DNA of 64,000 nucleotides from UBA5069 sp963773745. GTDB lineage: Bacteria; Chloroflexota; Anaerolineae; Caldilineales; Caldilineaceae. Location of the stretch: NCBI GenBank assembly GCA_963773745.1, contig CAVZCL010000001.1:930001-994000 (forward strand), written 5' to 3'. Shown here in pieces: positions 36,232 to 45,030 of the stretch (positions within the stretch are counted from its first letter, which is position 1; the number at the start of each line of letters is the position of its first letter). The translations under genes and the position numbers were made by a program. Under the pieces are notes generated by a model. That model saw only the letters and a list, made by a program, of their open reading frames with translations. It was not told where the DNA came from and did no database searches.

Positions 36232-37725
36232 ATGACTCTTTCCGCTGCACGGCGCACCGGCGCAGCCAGGATCTTTGACGCAACCTACGATGCCGTCATT
36301 GTCGGCTCGGGGCCCAACGGGTTGGCGGCCGCGCTCACGCTGGCGCAGGCTGGTCTCGCGGTGCTCGTCGTCGAGGCGCGCGCCACGCTGGGCGGCGGCA
36401 CGCGCACGGCGGAACTGACGCTGCCCGGTTTCCGCCATGACATCTGTTCGGCGGTCCACCCGCTGGGCGTGGCGTCGCCCTTGCTGCGTTCACTGCCCCT
36501 GGCCGAGCAGGGCGTCGAGTGGATTACGCCCCCCGTCTCCGTGGCACATCCGCTGGATGAGCAGCCGGCCGCGGCTGTCTATCACTCGCTGGAGGAGACG
36601 GTGGCGCAACTGGGCGATGACGGCGCGGCCTGGCGGCGCATGCTGGGCCCCATGGTGGAAAATTGGCAATCGCTCATTGGCGAATTTCTCGCTCCTCTCC
36701 ATTTCCCGCGCAAGCCGTATCAGTATGCGCGCTTTGGCGCAGTCGGCGGATTGCCCGCAACCTGGGCCGGGCGCATGCTCTTCCGCACAGAGCGCGCGCG
36801 TGCCGCCTTTGCCGGCATGGCGGGCCACGCCATCATCCCCCTCGAGCGCGCCCCAAGCGCGGCCTTTGGGTTGATGCTCAGCATGTTGGCCAACTCGGTG
36901 GGCTGGCCCGTGGCACGCGGCGGCAGCCAGGCGATTGCCGATTCACTCGCTGCCATGATCCGCACGCTTGGCGGCGATTTCGAGATGGACTGGGAGGTTG
37001 CAGAGATTAGCGAACTCCCGCCCGCGCGCGCCATTCTGCTCGATGTAACGCCCCGCCAACTGCTGGCGATGGCGCGTGAAGAGCTTCCCGCAGGTTATCA
37101 GCGCGCGCTCAGCCGCTTTCGCTACAACCCGGGCGTCTTCAAGCTCGATTGGGCGCTGAGCGATCCGATCCCGTGGCGCGATCCAATCTGCCACGAAACA
37201 GCCACGCTGCATCTGGGCGGCACCATGGAGGAGATCGCCGCATCCGAGGCGGATGTCTGGCGCGGCAAGATTCCGCAGCGCCCCTACGTACTCCTGTCTC
37301 AGCCCACACTCTTTGATGCGTCGCGTGCGCCAGAGGGCAAGCACACGGCGTGGGGCTACTGTCACGTGCCCAGCGGCAGCACGGTGGACATGACCGCCGC
37401 GATTGAGGCGCAGATCGAGCGCTTTGCCCCGGGCTTTGGCGATACAATTCTGGCTCGTCACAGCTACAACACCGTGCAGATGGAAGCGCACAACCCAAAT
37501 TACATTGGCGGCGATATCAACGGCGGCGTGCAGGATCTGCTCCAGCAATTTATGCGCCCGATCCCCACCCTCAACCCCTACCGCACGCCCACGCCTGGAC
37601 TCTATCTCTGCTCCTCCTCCACCCCGCCCGGGGGCGGCGTGCACGGCATGTGCGGCTACTATGCTGCGCAGTCGGTTCTGGAGGATCTTGGGGTGCAAAT
37701 GCCCCAGCTGGAACGGGCAATATGA
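36232..37725 (+). CDS. FAD-dependent oxidoreductase (phytoene-desaturase-like, COG1233)
   Basis: 497 residues; GAGGAGGCC precedes ATG 36232. Dinucleotide-binding fold VIVGSGPNGLAAALTLAQAG with the downstream motif RATLGGGTRTAEL, and the C-terminal FAD motif LYLCSSSTPPGGGVHGMCGY typical of the carotenoid isomerase/desaturase-like group. The central part (LNPYRTPTPGLY; NPNYIGGDINGGVQDL) matches the bacterial COG1233 set of unknown substrate. It stands alone; no carotenoid genes adjoin it. Confidence 0.85.
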   Translation: MTLSAARRTGAARIFDATYDAVIVGSGPNGLAAALTLAQAGLAVLVVEARATLGGGTRTAELTLPGFRHDICSAVHPLGVASPLLRSLPLAEQGVEWITPPVSVAHPLDEQPAAAVYHSLEETVAQLGDDGAAWRRMLGPMVENWQSLIGEFLAPLHFPRKPYQYARFGAVGGLPATWAGRMLFRTERARAAFAGMAGHAIIPLERAPSAAFGLMLSMLANSVGWPVARGGSQAIADSLAAMIRTLGGDFEMDWEVAEISELPPARAILLDVTPRQLLAMAREELPAGYQRALSRFRYNPGVFKLDWALSDPIPWRDPICHETATLHLGGTMEEIAASEADVWRGKIPQRPYVLLSQPTLFDASRAPEGKHTAWGYCHVPSGSTVDMTAAIEAQIERFAPGFGDTILARHSYNTVQMEAHNPNYIGGDINGGVQDLLQQFMRPIPTLNPYRTPTPGLYLCSSSTPPGGGVHGMCGYYAAQSVLEDLGVQMPQLERAI

Positions 37726-37813
37726 GCGTTGCGCCGCTCGCAGGGGTGGGATAGAATAGGGTCACGTCTCCCCATTTTTCCGCCGGCCAAGGCTCCACCA
37801 CCCCGGATTTCTC

Positions 37814-38917
37814 ATGAACCCAATTGCACCGCCCACCCGTTGGTCCATCGAACTGGAGACCAAGCCGGATTTCGACCAGGCCATGGGTCGCATTTACGCG
37901 TGGTATGAACAAGAGGTGATCGACCGGCCTCCGGTGCGCTTCAGCCGTCACAATGCACTCTATGCCGACGCCGACGCGGCTGCGCAAGCGCGCTATGGCG
38001 AGCGCAAGGAGTGGTGGTTTGACGCCGAATACCAGATGGAGCGCTTTCTGCGCGGATTGGCCGGCAAACGCTTTCTGGGCGAGACTTTCCCTCTCTTCTG
38101 GCCCAACCTGGGGCCGAATGTCTTTGCAGGCTGCTATGGCACGCCGCTCATCTTCGGCGAGGTGACAACCTGGGCCGAACCCATGCTGACTGACTATGCG
38201 CAGCCACCGCTGCTCAACATGCAGAGCGAGTATGTGGCCAAACTGGATGAGCTGACCAACCTGGCGCTTGAGCAGGCGCCCGGCCGCTTCCTCGTCGGCT
38301 ACACCGACCTGCACCCGGGCATAGACTGGCTGGCCGCCCTGCGCGGCACCGAGCCTCTGCTCTACGACCTCTACGACAACCCCGATGACGTTGAGGCGCT
38401 GCTCGCCGCAAACACGGCCGATTTCCTCACCTTCTATGATCACTACGATGCACTGCTCAAGGCGCACAACCAGCCCTCCGTCTCGTGGATGGAGATTCCC
38501 TCCTTTGGGCGCATGCACATCCCCTCGTGCGATTTCGCAACCATGGTCTCGCCCCGCCACTTCCGCCAGTACATCTGGCCCAGCCTGGCCGCCGAGTGCG
38601 TTGCCATGACGCACAATGTCTTCCACATGGACGGCAAGGGGGTCGCGCATCACCTTGACGCAATCCTCGAGCTGCCCAACGTGCAGGCCATTCAGTGGGT
38701 GCAGGGCGTTGCAGATGACCTGCCAATCATGCAGTGGGTTGAACTGATTGCGAAGATTCAGAAGGCGGGCAAGTCGGTCGTCGTTGACCTGCAGCTGGAT
38801 GAACTGGATCCCTTCATGGATGCCATCCGGCCGGAAGGTATTCTGATCTGTGTCTCCACCGAGAGCGAGGAGCAGGAGCACGACGTCCTGCGCAAGCTTG
38901 GCAAGTGGGTCAATTAG
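37814..38917 (+). CDS. URO-D family protein, probable corrinoid methyltransferase
   Basis: 367 residues of the uroporphyrinogen decarboxylase superfamily (FLVGYTDLHPGIDWLAALRG, FHMDGKGVAHHLDAILELPN, IQWVQG). The partner corrinoid protein follows 227 bases downstream, so a MtaA/MtbA-like or MtaB-like methyl transfer role is more likely than haem synthesis. HMDG and the Cys/His-containing IPSCDF could hold catalytic zinc, but the canonical H-x-C-x(n)-C set is not obvious. The 227-base gap has no gene. Confidence 0.75.
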   Translation: MNPIAPPTRWSIELETKPDFDQAMGRIYAWYEQEVIDRPPVRFSRHNALYADADAAAQARYGERKEWWFDAEYQMERFLRGLAGKRFLGETFPLFWPNLGPNVFAGCYGTPLIFGEVTTWAEPMLTDYAQPPLLNMQSEYVAKLDELTNLALEQAPGRFLVGYTDLHPGIDWLAALRGTEPLLYDLYDNPDDVEALLAANTADFLTFYDHYDALLKAHNQPSVSWMEIPSFGRMHIPSCDFATMVSPRHFRQYIWPSLAAECVAMTHNVFHMDGKGVAHHLDAILELPNVQAIQWVQGVADDLPIMQWVELIAKIQKAGKSVVVDLQLDELDPFMDAIRPEGILICVSTESEEQEHDVLRKLGKWVN

Positions 38918-39144
38918 GCGAACGGCGCAATGGGAGTACCAGCGGACAAAGGGAACGGTGAACGGGCATCGGGGAACTCTCCGCTCACCATCGTGTTTCT
39001 TCCCGAACCCCATTTCCACACAGCGGATTCCATGGCGGTGATGCCTTCGCCGGGTTTACAGCTGGAGCTTTAATCCTTAAACGTTTAGACCAACTACTAC
39101 GATCCATTGTTTTTCTTTCTCATACCAATACGGAGTTCAGCCGC

Positions 39145-39804
39145 ATGGAATCTGCCGATCAGGAGCAGTGGGACCAGCTGATTGATGATGTGTACGACGC
39201 CATTCTCGATGGTAGACACAAGGAGACTCCCACCCTGGTGGCGCAGGCGCTGGATGGCGGTGTTGGCCCCGCGGACCTGCTGACCGACGGCATGATCGAC
39301 GCCATGGCCGAGGTGGGGCGCCAGTTTGAGGCCAAGGTCTGCTTTGTGCCGGAGATGATGCAGGCTGCCCGCGCGATGAAGTCCGGCCTTGAGGTGCTGA
39401 AGCCGCGCCTGCAGGGTTCAGCTGTTAAGGCGCAGGGGCGCGTTGCGCTTGGCACCGTCAAGGGCGACATGCACGATATTGGCAAGAATCTTGTGGCGAT
39501 GATGCTTGAGGGCGCAGGCTTTGAGGTTGTGGATTTGGGCGTGGACGTGCCGACCGAGCGCTTTGTGGCTGCGGCAGAGGAGGAGGGCGTGGACATCATT
39601 GGCCTCTCGGCGCTGATTACCACGACGCTGCCCGCAATGCAGCAGGCGGTGGCGGCACTCAATGGTTCGGCAGCGCGCGCGCGCATCAAGGTGGTTGTGG
39701 GCGGCGCGCCCGTCTCGGCCAGCTATGCCGCGCACATTGGCGCCGACGGCTACGCGCCCGACGCCAGCTCTGCTGTGGCTCTTGCGCAGTCGCTGCTTGC
39801 ATAA
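39145..39804 (+). CDS. Corrinoid (B12-binding) methyltransfer protein
   Basis: 219 residues, the two-domain layout of MtaC/MtbC/MttC: an N-terminal helical cap (about 1-90, with FEAKVCFVPEMMQAARAM) and a cobalamin-binding Rossmann domain with the D-x-H-x-x-G motif GDMHDIGKNLVAMML (about 110), then GLSALITTT and VVVGGAPVS. The His of DMHDIG ligates cobalt. It would carry the methyl group between two methyltransferases, one probably being the URO-D protein upstream. Its TAA stop (39802-39804) directly abuts an 88-bp palindrome. Confidence 0.9.
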   Translation: MESADQEQWDQLIDDVYDAILDGRHKETPTLVAQALDGGVGPADLLTDGMIDAMAEVGRQFEAKVCFVPEMMQAARAMKSGLEVLKPRLQGSAVKAQGRVALGTVKGDMHDIGKNLVAMMLEGAGFEVVDLGVDVPTERFVAAAEEEGVDIIGLSALITTTLPAMQQAVAALNGSAARARIKVVVGGAPVSASYAAHIGADGYAPDASSAVALAQSLLA

Positions 39805-39892
39805 ACGAGGATTGAAAACAGAGAATTGAAGAGTGAAGATTGGCTGTGCACAGCCAATCTTCACTCTTCAATTCTCTGTTTTCAATCCTCGT
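39805..39892. repeat. Perfect loopless 88-bp palindrome
   Basis: 44-base arms meet at TGGCTGTG|CACAGCCA (39848/39849) with no mismatch and no loop; the outer ends are ACGAGG and CCTCGT. It exactly fills the space between the corrinoid protein stop and the dinB stop (39892-39894), so a transcript from either side would end in a long hairpin. Confidence 0.95.
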
Positions 39893-41133
39893 CACTCGTC
39901 TGCGTCCCGCTCAAGATCACTTGCACGCAACACGGCTTTGCTGCCATAGCGGGCGCGCAGCTTCTCCAGCGCTGCGCCCAGGCTGGCACGGCGCGCCTCC
40001 TCCGCATCATCGGGAAGATCAAAGAGCGACTCCTGCTGCAGCCCCGTAATGAGGTTGCTCGCACCGGCGCCGATGAGGCGCACCGGCTTGCCATCCCACG
40101 CGTTATCAAGCAGCTTTGCCACGGCTGCGAAAATCGCGCGGTGGTCGTCCGTCGGTGTCTCCATCTGCAGCTGGCGCGTAATCGTCTCGAAGTTGGACCA
40201 GCGCAGCTTCAGCTTGATTGTCCCCGCCACAACCTGCTTGCGCCTGAGCACCAGCGCAATCTCGCGCGCCTGGCCAAAGAGCGTTTTGCGCAGAAGCTCG
40301 CCGTCTGCCACGTCGCGCACGAAGGTCGTCTCCTGGCTCACCGACTTGCGCTCGCGCTGGGTAACGATGGGGCTGTCGTCGCGCCCGCGCGCCTTGCGAT
40401 AGAGCTCGCCGCCGTGCTTGCCAAATTCGTGAAGCAGCTGCGCCTCGGGCCATGTGGTCAGCTGGCCAATGGTGTGGATGCCGAGCGCGGCCAGCCGCTG
40501 GGCCGTGCGCGGCCCCACGCCCCACAGCTCATCGCAGGGCAGGGGCGCCAGGAATGCGGCCTCCTCACCGGGCGGCACCACGGTGATTGCATTGGGCGGC
40601 GTTGCGCCGCGCGCCGCCGCCTTGCCCACGTTGTTGGCAATCTTGGCCACAAGCTTGTTGGTGGCCACGCCCAGCGAGCAGGGCAGGTCAAGCTCGCTGC
40701 GGATGGTGGCCTGCAGCCGGCGTGCAATCGTCTCGGCCGTGAGGGCATCCCCGCCGCCGGTGTTCGCAGGGGCAGCGTTGGCGCTCGCCAGTTCCGTCAC
40801 GTCGAGATAGGCTTCATCAATCGAGAGTTGCTCCACCAGCGGCGTGAGCGCGTGCAGGCGCGCCATGACCTTGCGCGAGACTTCGCCGTAGGCGCCGTGA
40901 CGCCCCGGCACAACGATCAGCCCGGGGCAGATGCGCAGGGCGTGGCCCATGGGCATGGCCGAGCGCACGCCAAACTGGCGCGCCGCATAGGAGCAGGAGG
41001 CGACGACCCCGCGCTCCTCCGGGCGGCCGCCCACCGCAAAGGGCTTGCCGCGCAGCGCGGGGTTGTGCTGCTCCTCCACAGCGCAGAAGAAGGCATCCAA
41101 ATCAAGGTGGAGAATGGAGCGGGTGGCGAGCAT
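39892..41133 (-). CDS. dinB: DNA polymerase IV (Y-family)
   Basis: 413 residues, full length. Catalytic acids: HLDLDAFFCAVEE near the start and SIDEAYLDVT (about 105-114). VVASCSYAARQFGVRSAMPM is the finger region, LGVATNKLVAKIAN and LWGVGPRTAQRLAALGI the thumb helix-hairpin-helix, then the little-finger domain. The C-terminus has QQESLFDLPDD, a beta-clamp-binding-type motif (Q-x-x-L-F). It performs error-prone lesion bypass. No LexA box was noticed upstream. Confidence 0.93.
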   Translation of the reverse strand: MLATRSILHLDLDAFFCAVEEQHNPALRGKPFAVGGRPEERGVVASCSYAARQFGVRSAMPMGHALRICPGLIVVPGRHGAYGEVSRKVMARLHALTPLVEQLSIDEAYLDVTELASANAAPANTGGGDALTAETIARRLQATIRSELDLPCSLGVATNKLVAKIANNVGKAAARGATPPNAITVVPPGEEAAFLAPLPCDELWGVGPRTAQRLAALGIHTIGQLTTWPEAQLLHEFGKHGGELYRKARGRDDSPIVTQRERKSVSQETTFVRDVADGELLRKTLFGQAREIALVLRRKQVVAGTIKLKLRWSNFETITRQLQMETPTDDHRAIFAAVAKLLDNAWDGKPVRLIGAGASNLITGLQQESLFDLPDDAEEARRASLGAALEKLRARYGSKAVLRASDLERDADE

Positions 41134-41218
41134 GAGTACAACGATAATTGGTTATTGGTGAATTGGTAAGTGGAGGCGTGGTTCATTCGTTGATTGGGAG
41201 ACCGGTCGGCCGGTCCGC

Positions 41219-41406
41219 CAATTGACCAGGGCTTCTCAAAAGGCAGGGAACAGGGAACGGGAAACCGTGCTCTACGTAGCGGCTGCTTCAGCTGCCGTAC
41301 CCACCGATCGCGTCGCGTCCTTGAGAACGGCAGCTGAAGCAGCCGCTACGTAGAGCACGGTTTCCCGTTCGCTGTTCCCTGCCTTTTGAGAAGCCCTGGT
41401 CAATTG
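41219..41406. repeat. Nested long palindrome, 80-bp arms (79/80 matched)
   Basis: CAATTGACCAGGGCTTCTCA ... to ...CAGCTGCCGT (41219-41298) pairs with 41327-41406 with a single mismatch (C/G). The inner half is the GTAGCGGCTGCTTCAGC family (as at 18064); the outer half (GGCAGGGAACAGGGAACGGG) is separate sequence. Loop 28 bases. It lies between the divergent dinB and RibD-like genes, so it is not simply a terminator. AATTGGT units flank it at 41146-41175. Confidence 0.93.
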
Positions 41407-41438
41407 CAAACGCATGTTACGCAGCGGCACATGAGGTA

Positions 41439-41444
41439 TATAAT
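41439..41444 (+). promoter_or_regulatory. Possible -10 element
   Basis: TATAAT in the AT-rich stretch GAGGTATATAATAGC, about 80 bases before the RibD-like start. The -35 (TGTTAC, 18 bp upstream) is weak. Confidence 0.35.
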
Positions 41445-41523
41445 AGCAAGCCATCTCGCTTACAACCGATTGCACAACGCAATCAGAGCCGCGCGGATGT
41501 GCCGCGTGAGAACAGGAACTGCT

Positions 41524-42054
41524 ATGGCTAAGCTGGTGTTCGGAATGAATCAGTCGCTGGACGGCTACGTCGACCATACGGCGTTTGCGCCAGGGCCCTC
41601 GCTCTTCCGCCACTTCATCAAGGAGGCGCAGCAGCAGGCGGGCAGCATCTATGGTCGCCAAATGTATGAGATCATGCGTTACTGGGATGAGGATCAGCCT
41701 GAATGGGAGGCGGATGAACACGCCTACGCGGCGGCCTGGCGCAACCAGCCGAAATGGGTCGTCTCGCACTCGCTGCAGTCGGTTGGCCCCAACGCATCGC
41801 TTGTTGAGGGTGACCTGGAGGGCGCAATGCGCACGTTAAAGGCCGAGCGCACCGGGGAGATCGAAGTTGCGGGCCCAACCCTGGCGCACAGCCTCACCCA
41901 GCTTGGCCTGATCGATGAGTACCGAATCTACCTGCACCCGGTTGTGCTTGGGCAGGGCAAACCCTTTTTCCTGGGACCCCGACCGCCGCTCCGCCTGACG
42001 GCTTTTGACCGGATTGCCGACGATGTGATCAGGCTAACCTACGTGCCCGCTTAA
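41524..42054 (+). CDS. RibD C-terminal/dihydrofolate reductase-like protein
   Basis: 176 residues from ATG 41524 (AACAGGAA upstream). LVFGMNQSLDGYVDH is the family's N-terminal signature; SIYGRQMYEIM, IEVAGPTLAHSLTQLGLIDE and the YLHPVVLGQGKPFF motif complete the RibD_C fold, which binds NADPH. Such stand-alone proteins are often annotated dihydrofolate reductase-like but their substrate is unknown. Confidence 0.85.
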   Translation: MAKLVFGMNQSLDGYVDHTAFAPGPSLFRHFIKEAQQQAGSIYGRQMYEIMRYWDEDQPEWEADEHAYAAAWRNQPKWVVSHSLQSVGPNASLVEGDLEGAMRTLKAERTGEIEVAGPTLAHSLTQLGLIDEYRIYLHPVVLGQGKPFFLGPRPPLRLTAFDRIADDVIRLTYVPA

Positions 42055-42086
42055 TCGGGCGAAGTTGTTCTCGCCACGGTATCGGT

Positions 42087-43074
42087 TCAATACCCCAGCG
42101 CCTTGTCCACCCGGCTGGGAATGCTCTCGCCGCGGGCCGCGGCGTTGAGCAGCGCCGCAAGCTGATCAAGGCGATCCTGCTCGGCTTCGCTCAGCCAGCC
42201 GCCGCGGTGCGGGCTCATGACCACGTTATCGAGCGTGTGAAAGGGGAAACGCGACGGCGCCTTGTTGGTGCGTTCGTCCAGTGTCTGGGGATACTCGTAC
42301 CAGACATCAATCCCCGCGGCGCGCAGGGTGCCGTTGCAGAGGGCGTTGTAGAGCGCTTCCTCGTCCAGGGTGGGGCCGCGCCCCACATTGACGAGCAGCG
42401 CGCCGGGCCGCAGCGCGGCCAGTTCGCGCGCGCCAACAAGGCCGCGCGTCTCGGGCGTCTCGGGTAGCACCATGATGAGTGCGTCGGCACGCGGCAGCAG
42501 CGCGGGCAGCTCCGCAACCGCGTGCACCTCTGCGCCTATATCAGGCGCATCGCCTGGTGTGGGCGCGGTGCGCTTGACGCCGATCACTTCCATGCCCAGG
42601 CCTCGGCAGCCAGCGCGCAATCCGCCGCCCGATCTGGCCATAGCCTAGAATCAGCGCCGTCTTGCGATCGAGAATTGTTGCATCAGTCACAATATAGCGC
42701 GAGCTCCAGTCGCCGGCGCGCAGGTCGCGATCCATGGGCACAATCAGCTTGGCCGCCGCCATCAGCAGCGCAAGCGCCATTTCGGCCGTCGGCACTGCGT
42801 TGTAGTGGAGATTGTGCAGCGAGACGTTGGGGTGCTCCTGCAGCATCTGCTGCGTCTCGGCGGGTACGCCCGCAAAGGGAACAATCAGCGCGCGCAGGTT
42901 GGTGCAGGCGGCCAGGTGCTCCGCCTGCGGAAAGCCACCCACCAGCACATCAATGCTTTTGGGGTCAACCAGTTCGGGGCCTTCGGTGATGTGGATGGAC
43001 GGGTCAAGCTGGGCGAGCAGCGGCTGCGTGCCGATGCTCGAGTGTATGTTAAGCAGATGGACGTGCAGGCTCAT
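42087..43074 (-). CDS. D-2-hydroxyacid dehydrogenase, one frame change
   Basis: ATG 43074 is chosen; upstream codons lie in metW. VPTAEMALALLMAAAK and the NAD motif LILGYGQIGRRIARWL are in the first frame; one base too many near 42605 (CTGCCGAGGCCT) breaks it and the second frame resumes RGLGMEVIGVKR. Then come ADALIMVLPETPETRGL, LLVNVGRGPTLDEEAL with the catalytic Arg-Glu-His set partly visible (MSPHRGG gives the His). Intact about 328 residues. It reduces 2-oxoacids or oxidises D-2-hydroxyacids. It overlaps the metW 3' end by 26 bases. Confidence 0.8.
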
Positions 43075-43724
43075 GCGGGGCAGCTTCGTTTCGTGGTGGC
43101 GTGCGGCTGAGTGAAAAGACCGCCGTGGTGGCACGCAGGTTCTTCATCGTGCGCGGCTGGATGCGCTCGTTACCGGCAAGATAGAGCTCCTGGTCAATCG
43201 TCAACCCGATCGTAACACAGAAGCGCGCAAAATCGGTGATGGTGAATTGTTGGCGACGGGGCGACTCGTACCACTGCTGGGGCAGATCGGCGGCCAGCGG
43301 CATGCGCCCCGTAAAGAGCAGATCGAGGCGGCAACGCAGTGACCCCCAGTTTGGGAAGGAGACAATCGCCTGGCGGCCGACGCGCAACATTTCGTCCAGG
43401 ATGCGTGCGGGATCATCGAGGAAAGGCAGCGTTTGCGAGAGGATGACGATCTCAAAGGAGTCATCGGGATAATCCGCCAGCCCTTCGCCCAGGTCACCCT
43501 GGCGCACACTCAGCCCGCGCCGCACGCACGCGAGCACACCCTCTTCGGAGAGTTCGATGCCGCGCCCGCGCACCTTCTTTTGATGCAAGCAGCGACTCAA
43601 GCAGTGCGCCGTCGCCGCAGCCCAGGTCCAGCACCCGCGCCTGCGCGGGGACAAGATCGGAAATGGCCTGCAGGTCCGGGCGCAGTGGCCCAATGGCGGC
43701 TGGCCGTGCGTAGCCCAGACTCAT
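43049..43724 (-). CDS. metW: MetW-type methyltransferase-like protein, one frame change
   Basis: ATG 43724 overlaps the metX stop by ATGA. RVLDLGCGDGALLESLL is the SAM-binding motif I. A frame change at a T4 run (43578-43581, A4 on the coding strand) leads to RGIELSEEGVLACVRRGLSV, QGDLGEGLADYPDDSFEIVI, LSQTLPFLDDP and IVSFPNWG, which are the MetW signatures. MetW works with MetX to form acetylhomoserine. The last 20 residues (SLSRTPPRNEAAPHE) run past the usual end and overlap the next gene. Confidence 0.85.
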
Positions 43725-44935
43725 GCGCGGCCACTTTCCACTGTGCGATCTGCGAGCAGCGCCGGCTCGACTTCGGCTACACCGGCCTCACGCGCGATGC
43801 GATCGAGGAAGCTCTCCAGCAGATTTGTCATTGTCTCCACCTCAAGCAGGAACGCGTCGTGGCCCCAGGAGCTCTGCAGGTCCAGGTAGGTGACATCTGC
43901 ACCCACGGCGTGCAACGCTGAAACCAGCCGCTTGCTATGGTAGGAAGGGTAGAGCCAATCGCTGGTGAAGGAGATGACGAGATACTTGAGATCGACCGAA
44001 GCAACGAAAGCCGCCGCGAGCGAGCCGGTGGGCTGGCTCAGGTCAAAGTAATCCATGGCCTTTGTCACGTAGAGATAGGAGTTGGCGTCGAAGCGGCGCG
44101 TGAACTTGTCGCCGTTGTACTTCAAGTAGCTCTCAATCTCAAACTCGGTCTGGAACTCGTAGCCATATTGCTCCAGATCGCGCAGCTTGCGGCCGAACTT
44201 CTGCTGCATGCTCTCTTCGCTGAGGTAGGTGATGTGACCGACCATGCGCGCCACGGCGAGGCCGGCGTCGGGGCGGCGGCCGCCCGCGTAGTAGTCGCCA
44301 TGCTGCCAACTGGGGTCGGCGTAGATAGCCTGCCTGCCCACTTCGCTGAAAGCGATCAGCATGGGGCTGTGCTGGGCGGTGGTCGCCACGGGAATCGAGG
44401 CAAAGAGGCGCGTGGGGTGATGCGCCGCCCACTCGAGCACCTGCATGCCCCCCATGGAGCCCCCGGCCACACAGAGCAGCCGCTCGATGCCCAGGTGATC
44501 AATCAGGTGGATCTGCGCACGCACCATGTCGCCCACAGTCACAACGGGGAAGTTGAGCGCATAGGGCGCGCCCGTTGCGGGGTTCACGCTGCTTGGCCCC
44601 GTGCTGCCGTAGCAGGAACCGAGCACGTTGGAGCAGATGACGAAGTAGCGATTTGTGTCGAAGGCCTTGCCCGGGCCGATGCACTCGTCCCACCAGCCCG
44701 GTTGGTCGTCTTTGGGGCCGTGGAAGCCCGCCGCATCCGCGCCGCCGCTGAGCGCGTGACAAATGAGAATCGCGTTGGAGCGATCCCGGTTGAGTGTGCC
44801 GTAGGTTTCGTATGCGACGGTTACGGGGCCGAGGCTTGCGCCGCTCTCCAGCGCAAAGGGTTCATCCTTGGCAAAGGTGAAGTACTGCGCTTCGACCAGC
44901 CCCACCGAGCCCGGGCTTGCGCTCATGCTCTCCAT
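43721..44935 (-). CDS. metX: Homoserine O-acetyltransferase
   Basis: 404 residues. Alpha/beta-hydrolase fold: VAYETYGTLN, CHALSGGADA, WWDECIGPGKAFDT, nucleophile elbow GGSMGGMQVLEWA (Ser), Asp in FTSDWLYPS and His in WGHDAFLLEVE. It acetylates (or succinylates) L-homoserine, the first committed step to methionine. It is followed by metW with overlapping codons and preceded by metY, the next enzyme of the route. ATG 44935 is used; a second ATG lies 9 bases downstream. Confidence 0.93.
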   Translation of the reverse strand: MESMSASPGSVGLVEAQYFTFAKDEPFALESGASLGPVTVAYETYGTLNRDRSNAILICHALSGGADAAGFHGPKDDQPGWWDECIGPGKAFDTNRYFVICSNVLGSCYGSTGPSSVNPATGAPYALNFPVVTVGDMVRAQIHLIDHLGIERLLCVAGGSMGGMQVLEWAAHHPTRLFASIPVATTAQHSPMLIAFSEVGRQAIYADPSWQHGDYYAGGRRPDAGLAVARMVGHITYLSEESMQQKFGRKLRDLEQYGYEFQTEFEIESYLKYNGDKFTRRFDANSYLYVTKAMDYFDLSQPTGSLAAAFVASVDLKYLVISFTSDWLYPSYHSKRLVSALHAVGADVTYLDLQSSWGHDAFLLEVETMTNLLESFLDRIAREAGVAEVEPALLADRTVESGRA

Positions 44936-44971
44936 ACAAGCTCATTTCCAATTGTTCGCTGCAGACCATCC

Positions 44972-45005
44972 GAAGCGAGGCTTCCAAAAGCGGAAGCCTC
45001 GCTTC
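44972..45005. repeat. Palindrome of the GAAGCGAGGCTTCC family between metY and metX
   Basis: Perfect 14-base arms, loop AAAAGC. It is inside the presumed methionine operon, 36 bases before the metX start, so it may lower or tune read-through. Confidence 0.9.
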
Positions 45006-45030
45006 AACAAAGGCGCGCCAGAGACGTGCT

